The notes under the pieces are model-generated. The model worked only from the letters and a program-made list of their open reading frames with translations. It did not search any database and had not been told where the DNA came from. 5,629 bases of DNA from Proteobacteria bacterium UBA6492 (GTDB taxonomy: Bacteria; Pseudomonadota; Gammaproteobacteria; UBA6429; Thiohalophilaceae): the NCBI GenBank assembly GCA_002436485.1, contig DJMK01000156.1:1-5629 (forward strand), written 5' to 3'. This document shows, piece after piece, positions 1 to 4,526 of this stretch (the stretch's first letter is position 1; the number at the start of each line of letters is the position of its first letter). Both the position numbers and the translations under genes were made by a program.

Positions 1-302
1 TCCAGCGGCACATAGGCATGACCATAGCGGCGAATCCCTTTTTTATCGCCCAGCGCCTTTGCAAAAGCCTGGCCAAGTGTAATCCCGATGTCTTCCACCG
101 TATGGTGATCATCGATGTGCGTATCACCCTTCGCAACCACATCAAGGTCTACCATGCCATGACGTGCTACCTGGTCCAACATGTGTTCGAGAAACGGCAC
201 ACCGGTCTTGAATTTTCCACGACCAGCTCCATCCAGGTCGATACTGACCGTGATATCTGTCTCGTTGGTTTTGCGTTCCACGCTGGCTGTGCGCCCGCCC
301 AT
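1..302 (-). CDS. hisB: Imidazoleglycerol-phosphate dehydratase, N-terminal half (runs off the left edge)
   Basis: Cytoplasmic enzyme of histidine biosynthesis that dehydrates imidazole glycerol phosphate to imidazole acetol phosphate with bound manganese. About 100 residues are visible, roughly half of the usual monofunctional protein of about 200. The translation begins MGGRTASVERKTNETDI and holds the family signatures FLEHMLDQVARHG (about residues 38-50) and HIDDHHTVEDIGITLGQAF (about 62-80), whose His, Asp and Glu residues bind metal, followed by GIRRYGHAYVPLD. The ATG at 300-302 is chosen because AGGAG lies 5 nt upstream (308-312 on this strand) and the protein aligns with the family from its first residues. 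There is no sign of the N-terminal phosphatase domain of enterobacterial HisB, so this is the short type. The gene diverges from fnr. Other his genes may follow to the left, but none is visible. Confidence 0.96.
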   Translation of the reverse strand, partial: MGGRTASVERKTNETDITVSIDLDGAGRGKFKTGVPFLEHMLDQVARHGMVDLDVVAKGDTHIDDHHTVEDIGITLGQAFAKALGDKKGIRRYGHAYVPL

Positions 303-306
303 CTTT

Positions 307-368
307 GCTCCTAAGTTACTGTAATCATGCGAGTTTCACGGGATCTGTCGCATATGTCAATCAGGAGC
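307..368 (-). repeat. Nested inverted repeats in the hisB leader
   Basis: On the minus strand, GCTCCTGA (368-361) can pair with TTAGGAGC (314-307), which contains the hisB ribosome binding site. The stem is 8 pairs including one G-U. Inside it, ATGCGA (353-348) pairs with TCGCAT (332-327). The folded leader would cover the ribosome binding site. The outer arm lies at or just before the predicted transcription start, so it may be partly absent from the transcript, and the structure is tentative. Confidence 0.25.
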
Positions 369-371
369 GTC

Positions 372-380
372 ATTATAGCA
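372..380 (-). promoter_or_regulatory. Candidate hisB promoter, extended -10 element
   Basis: Read on the minus strand, this is TGCTATAAT, a perfect TATAAT hexamer preceded by the TGn extension. No good -35 hexamer sits 16-18 nt upstream, which is acceptable for an extended -10 promoter. Transcription would begin near 365 and give a leader of roughly 60 nt before the hisB ATG. The assignment rests on motif match and position only. Confidence 0.55.
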
Positions 381-429
381 GTGAAACTGCATCATATTGG
401 TGAAAATTGCGCCTGCCATCCTTTTGTTT

Positions 430-457
430 TTGATTCTATTGCATTAAATTAAATAAT
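430..457 (+). promoter_or_regulatory. Candidate fnr promoter
   Basis: TTGATT (430-435) and AATAAT (452-457), separated by 16 nt, resemble a sigma-70 promoter (4/6 and 5/6 matches). They lie in an A/T-rich stretch directly before fnr. The predicted start near 464 would leave a leader of only about 16 nt. The TTGAT at 430-434 equals one half of an FNR site, but the matching ATCAA half is absent at the required spacing, so autoregulation is not supported. Confidence 0.3.
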
Positions 458-479
458 GAACTGTGGGGATTTAATCTAG

Positions 480-1205
480 ATGACCAATAATGTAGTCGAC
501 CTCGAGAGTGCGCGCTCTGTCTGCCAGCAGTGTGGCATTTTTAAACTGTGCTTTCCCATGGGCCTCAATATGGGCGAACTCGACAAGCTGGACAGCATAA
601 TAAAGCGCCGCCAACCTCTCGAGAAAGGGCAGTATCTCTACCAGGCTGGTGATCCCTTCAAATCCATATTCGCATTGCGCTCAGGTTCGCTAAAAACCTA
701 CCTGATGAGTCAGGACGGTAGTGAACACGTCATTGGCATCAAGATGCCGGGTGACCTGCTAGGGCTTAGCGCCATTAGTAGTGGGCATTTCATCAACTCC
801 GCCAAGGCATTGGAGACCAGCAGTGTGTGTGAAATCCCTTATGAGCGGCTTGAAGAGCTGGCATGTCTGATACCCGGCCTACAACACCATTTGTCGAGTA
901 TGATGAGCCGCGAGATTCAGGAGGAGCAGGAAAAGGTGGCGATTTGCGGCAAGATGCCCGCGGAAGCGCGTCTTGCTAGTGTGCTTGTAACATTATCCGA
1001 GCGCTTTGCCTCACGAGGATTCTCTGCCAATGATTTTAATCTCAGCATGTCACGCAGTGACATAGCCAACATGCTGGGACTGGCCGTGGAAACGGTAAGC
1101 CGATTATTCAGTCATTTTCAGGAAGAAGGGCTCATCAAGGTCGAGCGCAAGCATGTGCAAATCCTGGACAAGGAAAAGCTGACCGCGCTGATTAAAATGA
1201 ACTAG
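480..1205 (+). CDS. fnr: Oxygen-sensing [4Fe-4S] transcriptional regulator, FNR/Anr type
   Basis: A CRP-family regulator of 241 residues, close to the 250 of E. coli FNR. It is a global cytoplasmic switch that dimerises and binds TTGAT-N4-ATCAA sites when its oxygen-labile cluster is intact. All four cluster ligands are present: Cys15, Cys18 and Cys24 (CX2CX5C) and Cys117, which match E. coli Cys20, 23, 29 and 122 with a constant offset of 5. The cyclic-nucleotide-like beta-roll spans about residues 30-125, the dimer helix about 135-158, and the helix-turn-helix about 190-213. In the recognition helix Glu204, Ser207 and Arg208 equal the E. coli residues that read TTGAT. Start: an in-frame TAG abuts the ATG, so no longer version exists. 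A weak GGGG lies 11 nt upstream. The gene converges with the cco operon, a usual target of FNR/Anr activation. Confidence 0.96.
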   Translation: MTNNVVDLESARSVCQQCGIFKLCFPMGLNMGELDKLDSIIKRRQPLEKGQYLYQAGDPFKSIFALRSGSLKTYLMSQDGSEHVIGIKMPGDLLGLSAISSGHFINSAKALETSSVCEIPYERLEELACLIPGLQHHLSSMMSREIQEEQEKVAICGKMPAEARLASVLVTLSERFASRGFSANDFNLSMSRSDIANMLGLAVETVSRLFSHFQEEGLIKVERKHVQILDKEKLTALIKMN

Positions 1206-1255
1206 CTGTTTATTTAGGATCACAAGGCCGTTGAAAATAGCAGGTCAATAAACAG
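1206..1255. terminator. Inverted repeat at the convergent fnr / cco junction, possible two-way terminator
   Basis: CTGTTTATT (1206-1214), starting directly after the fnr stop codon, is a perfect 9-bp inverted match to AATAAACAG (1247-1255), with 32 nt between. It spans the 4-nt gap between the convergent genes and the 3' end of the minus-strand gene. The stem is A/T-rich, the loop is long, and no clean T-run follows on either strand, so a role as intrinsic terminator is weakly supported. No better terminator is visible for either transcript. Confidence 0.25.
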
Positions 1256-1464
1256 GAAATCGACGTCAGCATCCAGAACAAAAAGAATCCGATGGTATAG
1301 CCACCCAACCGAGTAATCTCGCCATAACCACTCACCGAAACAATCAACTGCGGATCAAAGGCTGTAAAAAACAAAATGGTTGCCACACCGGATGTCAGAA
1401 ACGATGGCCATAATACAGCGATGACTTTCTGAATCATTGGTGTATCCTGTGTTGCCTTATCCAT
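1210..1464 (-). CDS. Small two-helix membrane protein of unknown function, last gene of the cco operon
   Basis: I do not recognise a named family. The protein has 84 residues: a polar N-terminus of about 12, a hydrophobic helix at about 14-36 (with WPSF near its start and ending FDP), a short loop containing YGE and TRLGGY, a second helix at about 55-77, and a short tail QRPCDPK. Cysteines sit at 71, 75 and 81. Start: the ATG at 1462-1464 has GGGG 7 nt upstream and lies just past the ccoH stop. An upstream ATG at 1501-1503 (97 residues) would overlap ccoH by 25 nt and looks less likely. It follows ccoH by 14 nt, so it is probably co-transcribed with the oxidase genes. It occupies the place where ccoI and ccoS often stand but resembles neither: it has no P-type ATPase motifs and is not CcoS-like. 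A role in oxidase assembly or membrane electron transfer is only a guess from context. Confidence 0.8.
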   Translation of the reverse strand: MDKATQDTPMIQKVIAVLWPSFLTSGVATILFFTAFDPQLIVSVSGYGEITRLGGYTIGFFLFWMLTSISCLLTCYFQRPCDPK

Positions 1465-1486
1465 ATGTATACCCCTTTTTATACAT
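1465..1486 (-). repeat. 7-bp inverted repeat enclosing the ribosome binding site of the 84-residue gene
   Basis: On the minus strand, ATGTATA (1486-1480) and TATACAT (1471-1465) are perfect inverted copies around the 8-nt loop AAAAGGGG. The loop is the ribosome binding site of the downstream gene, and its ATG follows the 3' arm directly. The ccoH stop codon TAA (1479-1481) straddles the end of the 5' arm. The stem is A/U-rich and would be weak, so a ribosome ending ccoH would open it. Confidence 0.5.
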
Positions 1487-1979
1487 CTGGTTTGAATATC
1501 CACTGTGATGCCGGTAAATCAACAACTGCATCCAGTCGCCAGTTCTGTTGAATTGGCTCCAGCATCATGTTCCAGCGCCCCGGCTCCAGTGACTTGATAT
1601 TCAGCTCGTAATAATTATCCCTGGTCTTTTTTAAAGTGAATTCACGATCCAGTTTATTCAGTGTTGGGTGAACCAGTATAAGGCGAATGTCTTCATTGAT
1701 ATCACTGTTACCGGCAAACATAAGTGTCAACTTGCCACCAGCAACATCAAACATGGCACGTGCTTGCAGGCCAAGTGTTGCTGCTTGTTGCTGCGCAGAT
1801 ATGACTCGATTGATTGCCAGTCCCTGCTTATAGTAATTATCAACCACCATGTGGTCCTGGTTGTTGACCGCGATGATCACTGTTGTAATCCCCGCAACAA
1901 CAGCAGATGCCGGCAGGAAAATCAGGTACCACGGCCAGAACTGCTTATACCACGGTAATACTTTTTCGTTATTTTCCAT
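1479..1979 (-). CDS. ccoH: cbb3 oxidase assembly protein CcoH (FixH family)
   Basis: A single-span inner-membrane protein of 166 residues that is needed for stable assembly of cbb3 oxidase. The N-terminal PWYKQFWPWYLIFLP (about 9-23) leads into a transmembrane helix at about 17-38. The family hallmark DNYYKQGLAIN follows at about 47-57, and the rest is a periplasmic beta-rich domain ending at about Val166. Start: the ATG at 1977-1979 (MENNEKVLPWY) is preferred. An in-frame TTG at 1992-1994 would add five residues (MSTAI) but has no better ribosome binding site. The only Shine-Dalgarno-like sequence for the ATG is a weak GAG about 10 nt upstream, so translation may depend on ribosomes finishing ccoG, whose stop codon is 20 nt away. 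The gene sits directly after ccoG, as in most cco operons. Confidence 0.92.
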   Translation of the reverse strand: MENNEKVLPWYKQFWPWYLIFLPASAVVAGITTVIIAVNNQDHMVVDNYYKQGLAINRVISAQQQAATLGLQARAMFDVAGGKLTLMFAGNSDINEDIRLILVHPTLNKLDREFTLKKTRDNYYELNIKSLEPGRWNMMLEPIQQNWRLDAVVDLPASQWIFKPDV

Positions 1980-1999
1980 AATAGCTGTACTCAACTCGA

Positions 2000-3403
2000 T
2001 TATCTGCTGACGGGTCCAAGGAACACACCTTTTTCAGTGACTGTCAACGACTCGTTCTTCAGTGACTTGACCGTTATATGTATATCCTGGCTGATGGATT
2101 TCAGGTCTAAAGGGTCTGCCTGAATACGTGCTGATAGATTCGCAACCTTACCACTTGCAACGGTCACCTGTGTTTTTCTCAAAATAGGCTTGATAGTGAA
2201 ATCACTGTCAAATGTTATATTGTATGTATGTTCAATACGATCCATATTTGAAATCTTGAGTGTATAAATGTTTTCGATCATACCTTCACTGGTCGTTCTG
2301 TACAGGGCATTGCGATCACGAATAATATCCAGCTCAAGCGGTATACGTGTTGCCATACTATAGATAAGCGCCGCAGTAATGGCTAACAAGATAACTAAAT
2401 AGATGATGACTCTTGGTCTCAGTAAATGTGACTTTTTACCTTCAATCGCGTTTTCAGTTGTATATTTAACAAGATTACGCTCATAACCCATCTTGTCCAT
2501 CACTTCATTACAAACATCAATACACGCAGCGCAGCCTATACACTGGTACTGTAAACCATCGCGGATATCGATCCCGGTAGGGCAGACCTGTACGCATAAA
2601 GTACAATCAACGCAGTCACCCAGGCCTTTCTCTTTTGGATCGATTTTCTTTTTACGCGAACCGCGTGGTTCACCGCGTTCATTATCATATGAGATGATGA
2701 GCGTGTCCTTGTCAAACATCGCGCTTTGAAAGCGCGCGTATGGGCACATATATATACAGACCTGTTCGCGCATCCAGCCGGCATTACCATAGGTTGCAAA
2801 ACTGTAAAACACGATCCAGAACCATTCCCACGGACCGAGCGCTAAATCATATAACGCCACGCCCAGATCAAGAATAGGAGTGAAATAACCCACGAAGGTA
2901 AAGCCGGTCCAGGCAGAAAAAGTTATCCAGATGAAATGTTTGAGGAACTTGCGCGAAAACTTGAAGCGCGACATGGGTGCCTTATCAAGTTTTATTTGCT
3001 TATTGCGATCGCCTTCAACTTTTCTTTCAATCCACAAAAACACCTCTGTCCATACCGTCTGTGGACAGGCATAACCACACCACAAACGCCCGGCTAAGGC
3101 AGTAAAGAAAAACAGGGACAGGCCGGCAATGATCAGTAACACCGCCAGGTAAAAGAAATCCTGTGGCCAGAAAATCAGGTCAAAGATGTAAAATTTACGA
3201 TCCGGAAGATCAAACAGGACGGCCTGATGGCCGTCCCATTGTAACCACGGCACAATGTAATACAGGCCAAGCAATACCAAAACACCAGTGACGCGCAGGG
3301 AGGCAAAAAGCCCGTGCACCTGGCGTGGATAGACTTTCTTGTGCTTGGCATAGAAAGAGCCGTTGTCGTCTGTTTCTTGCGCTGTTTGCGCATTTTCGTT
3401 CAT
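2000..3403 (-). CDS. ccoG: Membrane Fe-S cupric reductase CcoG (FixG/RdxA), cbb3 oxidase assembly
   Basis: A 467-residue inner-membrane protein. CcoG proteins reduce Cu(II) to Cu(I) for CuB insertion into cbb3 oxidase. Order: hydrophilic N-terminus, transmembrane helices near 35-53 and 83-105, CGYACPQTVW (Cys109, Cys113), further helices near 155-175 and 191-205, then CIYMCPYARFQSAM (Cys216, Cys220). A ferredoxin-like domain follows with two [4Fe-4S] motifs, CX2CX2CX3CP (264, 267, 270, 274) and CX2CX2CX3C (288, 291, 294, 298). A last helix lies near 330-350, and an immunoglobulin-like C-terminal domain completes the protein. All expected cysteines are present and the length is normal. Start: the ATG at 3401-3403 is preferred to the TTG one codon earlier because AGG lies 5 nt before the ATG. 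The gap to ccoP is 38 nt and holds one arm of a 14-bp inverted repeat enclosing this start. Confidence 0.96.
   Translation of the reverse strand: MNENAQTAQETDDNGSFYAKHKKVYPRQVHGLFASLRVTGVLVLLGLYYIVPWLQWDGHQAVLFDLPDRKFYIFDLIFWPQDFFYLAVLLIIAGLSLFFFTALAGRLWCGYACPQTVWTEVFLWIERKVEGDRNKQIKLDKAPMSRFKFSRKFLKHFIWITFSAWTGFTFVGYFTPILDLGVALYDLALGPWEWFWIVFYSFATYGNAGWMREQVCIYMCPYARFQSAMFDKDTLIISYDNERGEPRGSRKKKIDPKEKGLGDCVDCTLCVQVCPTGIDIRDGLQYQCIGCAACIDVCNEVMDKMGYERNLVKYTTENAIEGKKSHLLRPRVIIYLVILLAITAALIYSMATRIPLELDIIRDRNALYRTTSEGMIENIYTLKISNMDRIEHTYNITFDSDFTIKPILRKTQVTVASGKVANLSARIQADPLDLKSISQDIHITVKSLKNESLTVTEKGVFLGPVSR
2720..2736. repeat. Perfect 17-bp palindrome inside ccoG
   Basis: CGCGCTTT (2720-2727) and AAAGCGCG (2729-2736) are perfect inverted copies around a single base. 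The segment encodes the ARFQSA part of the conserved CPYARFQSAM motif of CcoG, so the protein sequence may explain it. The palindrome itself is certain; no function is claimed. Confidence 0.5.
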
Positions 3404-3430
3404 CAATACCTACCTTAATGCGCAAACAGC
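3381..3430 (-). repeat. 14-bp perfect inverted repeat enclosing the ccoG ribosome binding site and start codon
   Basis: GCTGTTTGCGCATT (3381-3394) and AATGCGCAAACAGC (3417-3430) are exact reverse complements separated by 22 nt. In the minus-strand mRNA the 5' arm lies in the ccoP-ccoG gap, starting 11 nt after the ccoP stop codon. The 22-nt loop holds the ribosome binding site (AAGGTAGG) and the ATG, and the 3' arm is codons 4-8 of ccoG. No U-run follows, so this is not an intrinsic terminator. It may act as a translational control or RNA processing element. Confidence 0.7.
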
Positions 3431-3441
3431 ACTACAACCAT

Positions 3442-4326
3442 TTAGTTACTCAGGCTATAAACATAGGCCGCCAATAGATGCGATTTTTCTTCACCAAGAA
3501 AATCTCGGTGTGCCGGCATGACACCGTTACGCCCATTCATGATTGTTTCCTTGATCACACCCGGGCTATTACCATAAATCCAGCCATCATCGGTCAGGTT
3601 TGGAAAACCCGTCGCGACATTACCATTGCCATCCGGGCCATGACATCCGATACAACCTTTCTCGGTATATAATGTTTTGCCTGCTTCAACCAACGAATTA
3701 TCACTACCGCGGCCACTTAGACTCAGCACATAGGCTGTCAACTTCTCGGCATCCTCGCTGTTTATTCCCATGTTCGGCATGACACCATTACGTCCATCAA
3801 GAATACTGATCTTTATTGCCTCGGGTGAACCACCCCATATCCAGTTCTTATCAGAGAGGTTGGGGAATCCCTTTGCGCCCTGGGCGGCCGAGCCATGACA
3901 AGTTGCGCAATAGTTCAGGAACAACCGTTGACCCGACTCCATTGCCTGCGCATCTTTTGCCAGTTCAGGAATACCTTTCTCGGCATAAGATGCAAAGATA
4001 GGAGCAAACTGTTTGTCGGCCGCTGCTATCTCGTCTTCATACTGACCTTTCTGGCTCCAACCAAACATACCCTTGTAATTACCCAATCCTGGATAGAACG
4101 CCATATACACCAGCGCAAACACGATCGTGATATAAAACAACCACAACCACCAGCGTGGTAACGGATTACTATACTCCTGCAGATCACCGTCCCAGACGTG
4201 ACCGGTGGTTTCACCTTTTTCCTTTTGCTCTGCTTTAAAAGTGCTTGTATAACGTATCAACCAGAAGCACGCCAAAATATTGGCGACAGTGAAAATAATG
4301 ACATACCAGTTCCAACCCGCACTCAT
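3442..4326 (-). CDS. ccoP: cbb3 oxidase subunit III, dihaem cytochrome c CcoP
   Basis: The membrane-anchored dihaem cytochrome c that passes electrons from soluble cytochrome c or bc1 to CcoO/CcoN. Its haem domains face the periplasm. The 294-residue protein has two N-terminal helices (about 7-25 and 59-78) joined by a linker with HVWDGDLQEYSNPLPRWW, which is typical of CcoP. Two cytochrome c domains follow: haem 1 CATCH (140-144) with likely axial Met183, and haem 2 CIGCH (225-229) with likely axial Met270. Both Met lie in the repeated motif GRNGVMP, 87 residues apart. All haem-binding residues are present and the length is normal. The ATG at 4324-4326 has GGGGAG 7 nt upstream and overlaps the ccoQ stop codon (ATGA), which suggests translational coupling. 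Confidence 0.97.
   Translation of the reverse strand: MSAGWNWYVIIFTVANILACFWLIRYTSTFKAEQKEKGETTGHVWDGDLQEYSNPLPRWWLWLFYITIVFALVYMAFYPGLGNYKGMFGWSQKGQYEDEIAAADKQFAPIFASYAEKGIPELAKDAQAMESGQRLFLNYCATCHGSAAQGAKGFPNLSDKNWIWGGSPEAIKISILDGRNGVMPNMGINSEDAEKLTAYVLSLSGRGSDNSLVEAGKTLYTEKGCIGCHGPDGNGNVATGFPNLTDDGWIYGNSPGVIKETIMNGRNGVMPAHRDFLGEEKSHLLAAYVYSLSN
3514..3797 (-). repeat. Near-identical 23-nt direct repeats in the two haem domains of ccoP
   Basis: The segments 3514-3536 and 3775-3797 match at 21 of 23 bases, 261 nt (87 codons) apart. They encode the GRNGVMP segment of each cytochrome c domain. This reflects the ancestral duplication of the haem domain plus strong conservation, and would be a short substrate for recombination. 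It is part of the coding sequence. Confidence 0.6.
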
Positions 4327-4499
4327 TTTGATTCTCCCCGTTTTTTGGAAGCAGGTGGTGCCTCCGGTTCATTCAAGGGTAAGTTTGCCGCTTCGTTAAA
4401 GTCAGCGCGACGTTTCTTGCTCCACGCCCACACAACTATCGCGATAAACGTCACCAGTAGTATCAAGGTAAATACTGAACGAAGATCATTAATATCCAT
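4323..4499 (-). CDS. ccoQ: cbb3 oxidase small subunit CcoQ
   Basis: A 58-residue single-span membrane protein that stabilises the cbb3 complex, especially the association of CcoP. The translation starts MDINDLRSVFTLILLVTF, with a transmembrane helix at about 9-26 ending VVWAWSKKRR. This is followed by DFNEAANLPLNE, a segment typical of CcoQ, and a polar, proline- and lysine-rich tail. It lies between ccoO and ccoP, the canonical place. The ATG at 4497-4499 has a strong GGAGG 5 nt upstream that overlaps the end of ccoO. Its TGA overlaps the ccoP ATG. The start region lies within a long interrupted inverted repeat. Confidence 0.93.
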   Translation of the reverse strand: MDINDLRSVFTLILLVTFIAIVVWAWSKKRRADFNEAANLPLNEPEAPPASKKRGESK

Positions 4500-4526
4500 G
4501 TTTACCTCCGTGACTTGATACTGGTG
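4452..4526 (-). repeat. Long interrupted inverted repeat enclosing the ccoQ start
   Basis: In minus-strand mRNA order, CACCAG (4526-4521) pairs with CTGGTG (4457-4452), TATCAA (4520-4515) with TTGATA (4466-4461), and GGTAAA (4506-4501) with TTTACC (4472-4467). That makes 18 pairs with a 3-nt bulge (4458-4460) and an 8-nt one-sided loop (4507-4514). The 28-nt apical loop holds the ccoQ ATG, and the GGAGG ribosome binding site (4505-4509) is partly in the inner stem. The 5' arm is the end of ccoO and the 3' arm encodes the start of the CcoQ helix. Confidence 0.6.

Noticed and set aside
18..314. Open frame of 98 codons on the plus strand
   Set aside because: It is the antisense shadow of hisB, whose protein is clearly recognisable on the minus strand.
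355..360. Perfect -35 hexamer TTGACA on the minus strand before hisB
   Set aside because: No -10-like hexamer lies 16-19 nt downstream of it. The extended -10 at 372-380 is a better promoter.
430..443. Possible FNR box upstream of fnr (TTGAT at 430-434)
   Set aside because: The second half-site would read TTGCA in place of ATCAA, which is too poor a match to call.
456..479. Seven-codon mini-ORF (MNCGDLI) ending directly before the fnr ATG
   Set aside because: It has no ribosome binding site and is probably upstream of, or at, the transcription start. It is useful only as proof that fnr cannot start earlier in frame.
1465..1503. N-terminal extension of the 84-residue protein to 97 residues (ATG at 1501-1503)
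   Set aside because: It would overlap ccoH by 25 nt, while the ATG at 1462-1464 has a clear GGGG ribosome binding site.
1668..1958. Open frame of 96 codons on the plus strand
   Set aside because: It lies wholly antisense to ccoH, with no ribosome binding site or recognisable protein features.
1980..1994. TTG start for ccoH, five codons upstream
   Set aside because: The ATG at 1977-1979 fits the family N-terminus, and the TTG has no better ribosome binding site.
2656..2673. 7-pair hairpin GCGAACC/GGTTCAC in ccoG
   Set aside because: It includes a wobble pair on the coding strand and lies inside ccoG, where Arg- and Gly-rich codons explain the composition.
2536..2799. Minus-strand open frame of 87 codons inside ccoG
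   Set aside because: It is a shifted frame within the Cys-rich region of ccoG. The ccoG frame has all the family motifs.
4270..4285. CGCCAA-AATA-TTGGCG hairpin in ccoP
   Set aside because: A short stem inside the first membrane helix coding sequence, with no positional reason for a function.
4310..4350. 6-bp inverted repeat TTCCAA/TTGGAA around the ccoP start
   Set aside because: It is short with a 29-nt loop and is expected by chance fairly often. Mentioned only as weak support for the start-bracketing theme.
4198..4518. Open frame of 106 codons on the plus strand
   Set aside because: It is antisense to ccoP and ccoQ, both of which are well supported.
1589..4518. TCAAGTCAC (minus strand) found three times, at the ends of ccoO and ccoG and in ccoH
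   Set aside because: Each copy encodes a Lys-Ser pair in frame and there is no regular spacing, so it is most likely coincidence of codon use.
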